This document shows, piece after piece, positions 5,894 to 11,553 of a stretch of 11,553 bases of DNA (its first letter is position 1; each line of letters opens with the position of its first letter). The notes under the pieces are model-generated. The model saw nothing but the letters and a program-made list of their open reading frames with translations. It did not search any database and was not told where the DNA came from. Source of the stretch: Actinomycetota bacterium (GTDB lineage Bacteria; Actinomycetota; Humimicrobiia; Humimicrobiales; Humimicrobiaceae); assembly GCA_023379515.1 (NCBI GenBank), contig JAMCQQ010000256.1:1-11553 (forward strand), written 5' to 3'. A program made the translations under genes and the position numbers.

Positions 5894-6010
5894 AAGAGGT
5901 TCTTGTATTGGTTCACCTTCCAGGAATATTATATTTCCTTTACTGAACATGGAGCATTTAGAGATATAATTATTTATCCTATATCTTGTAATATAAAACC
6001 ACAAAATTAA
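5894..6010 (+). pseudogene. Possible relic of an ORF6N-type phage antirepressor gene
   Basis: The frame from 5894 reads KRFLYWFTFQ, followed closely by SFTEHGAF and a stop at 6008-6010. FTEHGA is a hallmark of ORF6N/KilA-related proteins, where RFPxDFxFQ occurs upstream; RFLYWFTFQ matches its R, F, F, F and Q positions. The two pieces are much closer than in an intact protein, as after an internal deletion. There is no start codon. The match is short and could be chance. The rest of the 5876-6098 gap holds P3 and nothing else I can identify. Confidence 0.25.
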
Positions 6011-6098
6011 TATTTTTTTTGATGTTATAAGCTAATTAAGCTGGTAATTGCATAAGTTGGAATGGAAATTCTGCAATGCTTTCGTATTAGTTGATATA

Positions 6099-7403
6099 TT
6101 ATAAATAAGCTACTTTATCGGCAATTTGTTCAGAAATATTATAAAAATCTTTTTCTTTTTTTAAAAACACCTCAACTATCAGTGGGTCAAAATGCTTTCC
6201 CTTCTCCTTACAAATTATTTCAACCGATTTTTCATGAGAATAGGCGTTCTTATAGGGACGTTTTGACCGAAGCGCATCATATACATCAGATAGAGCCATA
6301 ATCCGAGCTGATATAGGTATATCATCCCCTATCAATCTATGTGGATATCCTTTTCCATCCCATTTTTCGTGATGATACATCACAATCTGGAAGGCAATCG
6401 TTAAGAATGACTGGAAGGTTAACTTCTGCGCTGCTTTTTTGAGAATCATTTCACCATATTCACAATGTCGTTTTATTTTATCAAATTCATCTGGTTCCAG
6501 TTTTCCCGGTTTTCGAAGCACAGCATCAGGTACACCTACTTTCCCGATATCATGAAGTGGAGCCGATTTAACAAGGTCTGCAATATATCTGTCGCTCAAA
6601 TATGATTTGTACTTAGGATATTTCTTTAGCTCTTTAGCTAAAATCTCCACATAGTGTGATGTTCGTTCAATATGATTACCAGTCTCAATATCTCGCAGTT
6701 CTGCCTGATAAGCCAAAGCCAATATAGTTACATCCTGAGTTTGGTCCAGTTGTCGAGTTGTTTTTCTCTGTCTACCATATGCCTTATAAAAAATTATAAA
6801 AAGAAGGATATAGAGAATAACGCCTGCGAGTGACACTAAAATCCAGACAATTTGTATATTTTTACTTATTTGAAGGTAAAGATTATCGTTAGATTCATAT
6901 AGTTCTATAACACCAACTATCTCTTCATTTTTTTTTACTGGAGTATAAATTTCTAAAATCGTCCCTTGTCCTTTTTCTGTAACTTGCTCTGTTTTTTCTG
7001 GTAAAGATACTTCATAATCTAACTTTCCTTGAATTGCTTCATTGAAATTGATGTTATCTTTATAATTGAGACCGATCAATTCTGTTTTATCACTCCACAA
7101 AATCGTACCGTCTTTTCCCCAAACTTTGATTCTGAATATGGCACCAAAGGAAAATAAATCATTTAAAAATACCTTAACATCTTCAGGCACTATAGTCCCA
7201 GCAGGGGATTTTAGAAAGGTATAGACTTGGGGATGATCTTTAACAATTGACTGTATAACTTGGGGGAAGGTATCGATATGGGTTTGAATGGTATAATTTG
7301 TAATCCGTTGCGAAAGTATGATCCCAAGAGTGATAGATATAAATAGAATGACAAGAAAAGTGATAACGGTATATTGAATAATTATGTTTTTTAGTAATTT
7401 CAT
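6099..7403 (-). CDS. Membrane-anchored sensor with HD-GYP domain (c-di-GMP phosphodiesterase family)
   Basis: A 434-residue protein from ATG 7403. A first transmembrane helix lies at about residues 10-31 and a second at about 184-206. They flank an extracytoplasmic region of about 150 residues whose pattern (FRIKVWGKDGTILWSD, then GVIELYES) is that of a single Cache-type sensor. The cytoplasmic part is a complete HD-GYP domain: GNHIERT with H244, APLHDIGKVGVPD with H284/D285, HCEYG with H313, HHEKWDGKGYP with H344/H345, and ALSDVYDAL with D373. HD-GYP proteins hydrolyse c-di-GMP to pGpG or GMP, and all expected metal ligands appear present. The Shine-Dalgarno is weak (GGA, 6 bases ahead). An in-frame TTG at 7466 would add an unusual basic extension and was not chosen. 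The diguanylate cyclase at 7920 points the opposite way. Confidence 0.88.
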   Translation of the reverse strand: MKLLKNIIIQYTVITFLVILFISITLGIILSQRITNYTIQTHIDTFPQVIQSIVKDHPQVYTFLKSPAGTIVPEDVKVFLNDLFSFGAIFRIKVWGKDGTILWSDKTELIGLNYKDNINFNEAIQGKLDYEVSLPEKTEQVTEKGQGTILEIYTPVKKNEEIVGVIELYESNDNLYLQISKNIQIVWILVSLAGVILYILLFIIFYKAYGRQRKTTRQLDQTQDVTILALAYQAELRDIETGNHIERTSHYVEILAKELKKYPKYKSYLSDRYIADLVKSAPLHDIGKVGVPDAVLRKPGKLEPDEFDKIKRHCEYGEMILKKAAQKLTFQSFLTIAFQIVMYHHEKWDGKGYPHRLIGDDIPISARIMALSDVYDALRSKRPYKNAYSHEKSVEIICKEKGKHFDPLIVEVFLKKEKDFYNISEQIADKVAYL

Positions 7404-7506
7404 TTTCGTTCCATATTTGGGGACTTGTGGTTTCACCAGCAGTTTTATTCTGCGCGGTACAACCAATCAGTGCCAGTTCCAGTATAAAAACTAATAAAAC
7501 CGGGAT
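7404..7506 (-). pseudogene. Possible relic of a lipoprotein signal peptide
   Basis: One frame on the minus strand (7506 downwards) encodes VLLVFILELALIGC, then TAQNKTAGETTSPQIW. This is a hydrophobic helix ending in an LxGC-type lipobox (Cys codon 7461-7459) and a polar Ser/Thr-rich linker, as in secreted lipoproteins. The frame has a stop at 7518-7516 and no start codon after it. It is out of frame with the HD-GYP protein, whose start it abuts. It may be the leader of a lost substrate-binding protein. Only the signal-peptide pattern supports this. Confidence 0.3.
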
Positions 7507-7531
7507 ACATGGTATTTAATAAAATGATTTC

Positions 7532-7642
7532 TTATTCTTCATATTGCGACTTTATTCCTATAATTTTATTATCTCTAATAATTCTATCGGTTAAAATTTG
7601 ATTTTTCTTTAATTGAAAATATGGTTTTAAGCTTACAAGAGC
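7532..7642 (-). pseudogene. C-terminal gene remnant, family not recognised
   Basis: A 36-codon open stretch with no start codon ends at TAA 7534-7532. It includes SLKPYFQLKKNQIL and RIIRDNKIIGIKSQYEE. The alternating charged and aliphatic residues look like a genuine protein C-terminus, not random AT-rich translation. A stop codon lies directly upstream (7645-7643). I cannot assign a family, and it may belong to the same dead gene as the fragment at 7671-7745. Confidence 0.3.
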
Positions 7643-7646
7643 TTAA
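7627..7646. repeat. Inverted repeat, 7-bp arms
   Basis: TTAAGCT (7627-7633) and AGCTTAA (7640-7646) are perfect complements around a 6-base loop. There is no T-run, so it is not a standard terminator. It lies within the gene-relic stretch and has no assigned role. Confidence 0.3.
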
Positions 7647-7670
7647 GCAGTTGTGCCATCGATATCATCT

Positions 7671-7745
7671 TTATTTTTTTTCTAAAATATCGCGCAATGT
7701 ATAATATTTTACAGATGGATTATTTTCTTCCAACGGTTTTAAATC
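7671..7745 (-). pseudogene. Remnant of a protein with an NPSVxYxTLRDIL motif
   Basis: Minus-strand codons 7745-7671 encode LEENNPSVKYYTLRDILEKK and a stop, with another stop at 7748-7746. The pattern (D/N)NPSVRYFTLRDLL occurs near the N-terminus of a widespread family of uncharacterised helical-repeat proteins, as I remember it. Here it lacks a start codon and ends within about 25 codons. Just upstream in another frame, IHKLQDKI may be part of the same broken gene. The remaining DNA up to 7919 holds only the candidate promoter of the next gene. Confidence 0.35.
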
Positions 7746-7810
7746 TTATCTTGAAGCTTGTGAATTAATCCACCATCAGATTATTTCAATTCTTTTGTCT
7801 GTCTGTAGTT

Positions 7811-7854
7811 TTGCGTGGGGTGAAAATATCTGTTAAAATTTAACCATGATGGTT
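7811..7854 (+). promoter_or_regulatory. Candidate promoter and palindromic operator of the diguanylate cyclase gene
   Basis: TTGCGT (7811-7816) and TAAAAT (7834-7839), 17 bases apart, form a plausible but weak promoter. The predicted start near 7846 falls in a perfect palindrome, AACCATgATGGTT (7842-7854). A repressor bound there would block initiation. The leader would be about 75 bases, ending in the strong AAAGGAG at 7906-7912. Confidence 0.4.
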
Positions 7855-7919
7855 TTCAAAGAAGTTAGATCTGTTAGGGTACGCATCATAATAATTCTTT
7901 CCCATAAAGGAGCATCAGT

Positions 7920-8807
7920 ATGACCCGTGAAAAACATCGGGAAGCTGTAGAATTGACACTTACGGAAGATGTTATTTATTTTTTTCAGAAGCTCAATCAT
8001 GACATTGAGGAATTTATAACAAACTCTTTAGAATCATCAGCAGATGTTGAAAAATGGAGCGCCTTATCCAGCAGCTTTAAGCCATTGAAGTGCTGGGAAA
8101 TCAAAGGATGCACAAAAAAAGACTGCCTTGTTTACGGCAGTAAGGATAATCGCTGCTGGCTTCAGGTTGGCACTTTGTGCGGAGGCAAAGTCCAGGGCGA
8201 ATTTGCAAAAAAATATAAGACCTGCTATGAATGCGACGTCCTCAGACTCATTTCTCTGGAACCTGCAAGAGCACTATATGAGAACATAAACACCCTTACA
8301 TTTCACTTTCATAATAAAACGTTAAAGCTCAGCGAACTTGCCATTAAAGACCAGCTCACAAATCTTTATAACAGGCATTTCTTTAATGAGATAATAGAAA
8401 GAGAGACTGCGAAAGCAGAGAGGAGAAAAGAATCTCTGTCCTTCATAATGATAGACGTAGATAATTTCAAGAAGATTAATGACACCCTTGGTCATTTTAC
8501 AGGTGATAAACTTCTTGTCGAGGCAGCAAACATAATTAAAAACACTGTACGCAAATCCGATATTGTATTTCGTTATGGCGGAGATGAATTCCTTATTATT
8601 TTAACAAATACTGGTTCCGATACGCGTACAAATATGGTTCAGAGAATATCAGATGCTGTTGATAAATGGAATAAAGACAAAATGGAAACCTTCGGCTGCA
8701 AGCTGTCATTCAGCATGGGATGCTCAACATACAAAAAGGGTCAAAATGTCCTTGAAACCCTGAGAGAAGCTGATGAGATGATGTATAAGAATAAAAATAT
8801 TTCATAA
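7920..8807 (+). CDS. Diguanylate cyclase with cysteine-rich two-CW-type module
   Basis: A 295-residue soluble protein. Residues 56-108 hold seven cysteines: C58 in CWE, C64, C69, C79 in RCW, C87 in GTLCGG, and C102 and C105 in CYEC. The CWE...RCW...GTLCGG...CxxC arrangement matches the two-CW module seen in signalling proteins of Deltaproteobacteria and relatives; metal or redox sensing is plausible but unproven. The GGDEF domain (about 139-295) has DQLTNLYNRHFF, IDVDNFKKIND with the metal-binding Asp, and an intact GGDEF at 220-224. RKSD at 211-214, five residues before GGDEF, fits the inhibitory RxxD site, so product feedback is expected. It should make c-di-GMP from two GTP. AAAGGAG with 7-base spacing fixes the start. 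Its base composition looks richer in GC than the neighbours, consistent with acquisition. Confidence 0.9.
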   Translation: MTREKHREAVELTLTEDVIYFFQKLNHDIEEFITNSLESSADVEKWSALSSSFKPLKCWEIKGCTKKDCLVYGSKDNRCWLQVGTLCGGKVQGEFAKKYKTCYECDVLRLISLEPARALYENINTLTFHFHNKTLKLSELAIKDQLTNLYNRHFFNEIIERETAKAERRKESLSFIMIDVDNFKKINDTLGHFTGDKLLVEAANIIKNTVRKSDIVFRYGGDEFLIILTNTGSDTRTNMVQRISDAVDKWNKDKMETFGCKLSFSMGCSTYKKGQNVLETLREADEMMYKNKNIS

Positions 8808-9016
8808 AAATCCCTGGAAAATTTAATTCCGTTTTCAACATTTATTTTAGCTAATATGTTATATATTGCCACGGTGCTAATAATTCAAAACTATTATTTT
8901 AAACGAATATATCGATTATTTTTAAACTACTTATAAACTAAAAAAGATGCTGAGCAAAGACGGTTATTATTATCTTTTTTTATATTTATAATTTCCTTTC
9001 AGTCAGATAATTCTAT

Positions 9017-9760
9017 TCATGGCATCAGGTATCCTCCATTTACATTAAATACCTGACCGGTAATGTAGCTGGCTTTATCAGAAGCTAAAAACAGTACCAT
9101 GTTTGCAATATCTTCGGGTTTTCCCAGCTTTCCCATTGGAATATTTGAAATAATTCTATCCATAATATTATCTGGAATTTCCTTTAGTATATCTGTTTCT
9201 ATAACACCTGGAGCCACGACATTTACAGTTATACCTTTTTTTGCAGTCTCATATGATAGAGATTTACTAAAACCAATAATACCTGCTTTACTTGCAGCAT
9301 AATTTGTCTGCCCAAAATTTCCTTTTAGCCCTATAACTGAAGACATGTTTATAATCCTTCCATAGTTATTTTCAATCATTTTAGGTAGTGCTGCCTTGCA
9401 GCAGTTAAATACGCTTTTTAAGTTAACATCTATTACATCATCCCAATCTTTCTCAGACATTTTCTGCAAAGTTATATCCCGAAGTATGCCAGCATTATTT
9501 ACAAGAATATCAAGCCTTGCCTCTTTTGAATAAATAAGCTCAAACATTTTCTGGACAGACCTAAAATCACTCACATCAAAAATGGCTTTATGGCACCTGT
9601 ATCCCTGATTTTGAATATATAAACATGTTTCTTCAGCTATTTTTTCATTTATGTCATTTACAAAAACTGTTGAGCCTTTGGCTGCTAAAGAGGCAGCAAT
9701 TGACTTTCCAATACCCTGGCCGGCACCTGTAACTAAAGAAACCTTAACATTAAAACTCAT
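9017..9760 (-). CDS. fabG: Short-chain dehydrogenase, 3-oxoacyl-ACP / acetoacetyl-CoA reductase (FabG/PhaB-like)
   Basis: A 247-residue classical SDR of standard FabG length. TGAGQGIG at 11-18 is the Rossmann cofactor loop and NNAG at 88-91 stabilises the central sheet. The catalytic set is N113, S141, Y154 and K158 (YAASK). NVVAPGVIETD and GQVFNVNGGY are typical of FabG. It reduces a 3-ketoacyl thioester to the 3-hydroxy form; NADP or NAD preference is not decided here. It begins 12 bases after the thiolase stop, with only a weak purine-rich RBS, so it is co-transcribed and probably coupled. Next to a thiolase and away from fatty-acid synthesis genes, it more likely acts on acyl-CoA (PhaB-like) than on acyl-ACP. 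The gene symbol reflects family, not proven substrate. Confidence 0.88.
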   Translation of the reverse strand: MSFNVKVSLVTGAGQGIGKSIAASLAAKGSTVFVNDINEKIAEETCLYIQNQGYRCHKAIFDVSDFRSVQKMFELIYSKEARLDILVNNAGILRDITLQKMSEKDWDDVIDVNLKSVFNCCKAALPKMIENNYGRIINMSSVIGLKGNFGQTNYAASKAGIIGFSKSLSYETAKKGITVNVVAPGVIETDILKEIPDNIMDRIISNIPMGKLGKPEDIANMVLFLASDKASYITGQVFNVNGGYLMP

Positions 9761-9772
9761 ATATTTTCTTTT

Positions 9773-10963
9773 TTATTTAAATCTTTTTAAAACAATTGCC
9801 ATACCTTCACCGGAACCAATACAAAGTGAAGCTATGCCTATACTGCTTTGCCTTTTTTGCATTTCATGGGCAAGTGTTACAACTATCCTTGCACCGCTTG
9901 CTCCAATAGGATGGCCAAGCGCAATAGAACCACCATTAACATTTACAATATCTTTTTCTATATTTAAATTCTTTATTACATATAAGCTCTGGGCTGCAAA
10001 TGCTTCATTAAACTCTGCAAGTTCTATATCACCTATTTTTAACTCTAGATTTTTTAGGGCCTTCTCTACTGCATAAACTGGTGAAGTGCCAAAATAGGCA
10101 GGATCGGTGCCAACTTCAGTTATTTCAAGTATTTGAGCCATAGGAGATAGGCCAAGCTGGCCCAGCTTATCTTCCGAACATAAGGCAAGGACGGCTGCCC
10201 CATCATTAATACCTGATGAGTTTCCGGCAGTGGCAGTTCCACTTTTTGTAAATGCAGGTTCTAATGAGGATAATTTTTCCAGTGTCGTGTCTTCTCTTGG
10301 GTGCTCATCAGTATTAAGAGAAGAAATAATATTTCCTTTTTTATCTTTGATATCAACAGGGATAATTTCATTTGCAAATCTTTTAGTTTCTATTGCAGCT
10401 ATGGCTTTTTTATGACTGTTAAATGCAAAGCTGTCCTGCTCTTGCCTTGAGATGGAAAATTCTTTTGCCATTCTATCTGTAAGTTCACCCATATGGACAT
10501 TATTATGCGGACACCAGAGCCCATCAGTTATCATCTCATCAATAATTTCACTGTTTCCTATTTTATATCCCCATCTTGCGCCCTTGAGCAGATATGGTGC
10601 ATTTGACATGGACTCAAATCCACCGGCAATATATAACCACCCATAACCTGAAGATATGTTCCTGTAGGCAATATCTATTGCCTTAAGTGCTGAACCGCAA
10701 ACCTTATTGACAGTTAGGCACGGCGTATTACAGCTAAGTCCTGAACTAAGGGCAGCCTGTCTTGCAGGATTTTGGCCAAGACCTGCACTAAGTACATTTC
10801 CAAGTACTACTCCATCAACTGCAGCTTTTTGCAGATTATATTTAGCTGATAAATTTTTTATAAGTATTGAACCCAGATCGGACGCACTATAATCTCTCAG
10901 TGCACCTCCAAAATTGCCTATAGGGGTTCTTATTGCATCAATGATATATACTCTGTTTGCCAT
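9773..10963 (-). CDS. Thiolase, acetyl-CoA C-acyltransferase (AtoB/PhaA/Thl-like)
   Basis: A 396-residue type-II thiolase, full length. The nucleophilic cysteine is C89 in VNKVCGSALKAI. NEAFAAQ (319-325) contributes the oxyanion hole. GGSIALGHPIGASGAR carries H351, and CIGSGEGMA carries the acid/base cysteine C381. The reaction condenses two acetyl-CoA to acetoacetyl-CoA or cleaves 3-ketoacyl-CoA. With the FabG-type gene 12 bases downstream it forms a PhaA-PhaB-like pair giving 3-hydroxyacyl-CoA, for butyrate-type fermentation, polyhydroxyalkanoate or beta-oxidation; the rest of the pathway is not in the window. CAGG about 8 bases before the ATG serves as RBS. The FadR-like gene lies 90 bases upstream on the same strand. 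Confidence 0.9.
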   Translation of the reverse strand: MANRVYIIDAIRTPIGNFGGALRDYSASDLGSILIKNLSAKYNLQKAAVDGVVLGNVLSAGLGQNPARQAALSSGLSCNTPCLTVNKVCGSALKAIDIAYRNISSGYGWLYIAGGFESMSNAPYLLKGARWGYKIGNSEIIDEMITDGLWCPHNNVHMGELTDRMAKEFSISRQEQDSFAFNSHKKAIAAIETKRFANEIIPVDIKDKKGNIISSLNTDEHPREDTTLEKLSSLEPAFTKSGTATAGNSSGINDGAAVLALCSEDKLGQLGLSPMAQILEITEVGTDPAYFGTSPVYAVEKALKNLELKIGDIELAEFNEAFAAQSLYVIKNLNIEKDIVNVNGGSIALGHPIGASGARIVVTLAHEMQKRQSSIGIASLCIGSGEGMAIVLKRFK

Positions 10964-11053
10964 AAAAGTAACCTGGTTAATTATAATGCATAATCTATTT
11001 TTATAATTTTAATAATTGGATTTATCATTGATATTTTTTAAATAAAATTAATA

Positions 11054-11553
11054 CTAATTCTCAGATTCAGAAATAATCTTCATTAACCATTCTATATGTT
11101 CTTTCATATATTCTTTAGCGGAATCCTTATCTCTTTTAAGTATACTTTTATAAATTTTTTCATGATCACCAAGAGATTTTTTGTATTCATTTTTATAATT
11201 TTTTACCCCTAAAACAAACTCCATGATCAACAAATAAATATCATCGTACAGTTCAATAAATACCTTATTATGCGTCGCTTGTGCTAATATCTTATGAAAA
11301 AGCATATCACCTTCAGCCGGAAAGACATTTTTTGTTAAACCTTTTTTGTGCCTTTCAAGACATTCTTTTAGCTTAATCAAATCATCTTCTGTTATTTTAT
11401 CTACCACCAGCTCCAACATACTGGTTTCCATTATTTTTCTAAATTCTAAGGCTTCTATCAAAGTTTTTAAATCTTCAATTTTTTTCCTTTTTATTTTTAA
11501 TAGTCTATCTTCCGGTAATTTTGAGATAAAAGTTTCTCTACCTGGTACTATTT
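11054..11553 (-). CDS. FadR-subfamily GntR regulator, FCD ligand-binding domain (N-terminus outside window)
   Basis: The frame is open to the window edge, giving about 166 C-terminal residues. The first visible residues, VPGRETFIS, match the wing end of a GntR winged helix (usually GxGTFV), so only the N-terminal helix-turn-helix is missing. The rest is an all-helical FCD domain. It shows EFRKIMETSMLELVVDKIT, then the metal/ligand motif DMLFHKILAQATHN, and further histidines in GDHEKIYKSI and KEHIEWL. FCD domains bind small carboxylates or acyl-CoA and alter DNA binding. Placement directly upstream of the thiolase and reductase genes on the same strand suggests it controls them. The effector is unknown. 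An internal TTG at 11461 is not a credible start. Confidence 0.85.
   Translation of the reverse strand, partial: IVPGRETFISKLPEDRLLKIKRKKIEDLKTLIEALEFRKIMETSMLELVVDKITEDDLIKLKECLERHKKGLTKNVFPAEGDMLFHKILAQATHNKVFIELYDDIYLLIMEFVLGVKNYKNEYKKSLGDHEKIYKSILKRDKDSAKEYMKEHIEWLMKIISESEN

Noticed and set aside
6028..6043. AGCT-AATTA-AGCT symmetry downstream of the HD-GYP gene
   Set aside because: It is short, AT-rich and has no T-run on the minus strand, so it does not qualify as a terminator.
7404..7466. Extending the HD-GYP protein to the in-frame TTG at 7466
   Set aside because: The extension is basic, has no family support and no convincing Shine-Dalgarno. ATG 7403 leads directly into the first membrane helix.
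8816..8836. Possible terminator after the cyclase gene (GGAA...TTCC then GTTTTC)
   Set aside because: The stem is only four base pairs with a 7-base loop and the T-run is broken; too weak to call.
9651..10076. A 141-codon plus-strand open frame antisense to the reductase and thiolase genes
   Set aside because: It lies opposite two strongly conserved enzyme genes, has no RBS, and shows no recognisable domain; it is a shadow of their codon structure.
10980..10985. TATAAT on the minus strand upstream of the thiolase gene
   Set aside because: A start 6-7 bases downstream would fall inside the thiolase Shine-Dalgarno, and no -35 box lies at the right distance. The thiolase is as likely to be read from the FadR-like gene's transcript.
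1..11553. CRISPR array, tRNA, rRNA or complete insertion sequence
   Set aside because: I found no regularly spaced repeats, cloverleaf-like sequences, rRNA signatures or intact transposase genes on either strand.

Overview
The window reads as chromosomal DNA of an AT-rich bacterium, probably an anaerobe. Bacterial-type -35/-10 promoters, Shine-Dalgarno sites, GGDEF and HD-GYP proteins, a VapBC pair and a FadR-type regulator argue against an archaeon. I cannot name the phylum; a Firmicutes-like or Atribacterota-like low-GC lineage would fit, but that is inference.

Layout. 1-1596: 3' part of a YyaL/DUF255-type gene with a GC-rich in-frame insertion near its end. 1670-2321: a VapBC-type toxin-antitoxin pair on the minus strand. 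2443-5875: a block tied together by three near-identical promoters (P1, P2, P3). P1 drives an ABC-transporter ATPase that has lost its middle. P2 drives a stand-alone AbrB-type DNA-binding protein and a small membrane protein with DUF457/YdjM-like Asp/His motifs. P3, on the minus strand, drives a DegT-family sugar aminotransferase and a DPM1/ArnC-like glycosyltransferase. 5876-7919: a tattered stretch holding an HD-GYP membrane protein (c-di-GMP phosphodiesterase family) and several short gene relics. 7920-8807: a diguanylate cyclase with a cysteine-rich two-CW-type module. 9017-11553: a minus-strand lipid-metabolism cluster of FadR-like regulator (cut by the window edge), thiolase and FabG-type reductase.

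How the genes may work together. The thiolase and FabG-like reductase form a PhaA/PhaB-like condensation-reduction pair, with the FadR-like protein as the obvious candidate regulator. The GGDEF and HD-GYP proteins are a make/break pair for cyclic-di-GMP, divergently arranged around decayed DNA. The aminotransferase and glycosyltransferase resemble ArnB plus ArnC and suggest placing an amino-sugar on a polyprenyl carrier.

The most unusual signal is regulatory. P1, P2 and P3 share an unusually long sequence from the -35 box to past the transcription start. P3 also has a perfect 10-bp inverted repeat bracketing its -10 box. P1 and P3 stay alike down to and across the degT start codon, which looks like duplication of a promoter cassette. 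The AbrB-type protein encoded under P2 is the natural candidate for the shared regulator. That link is inference.
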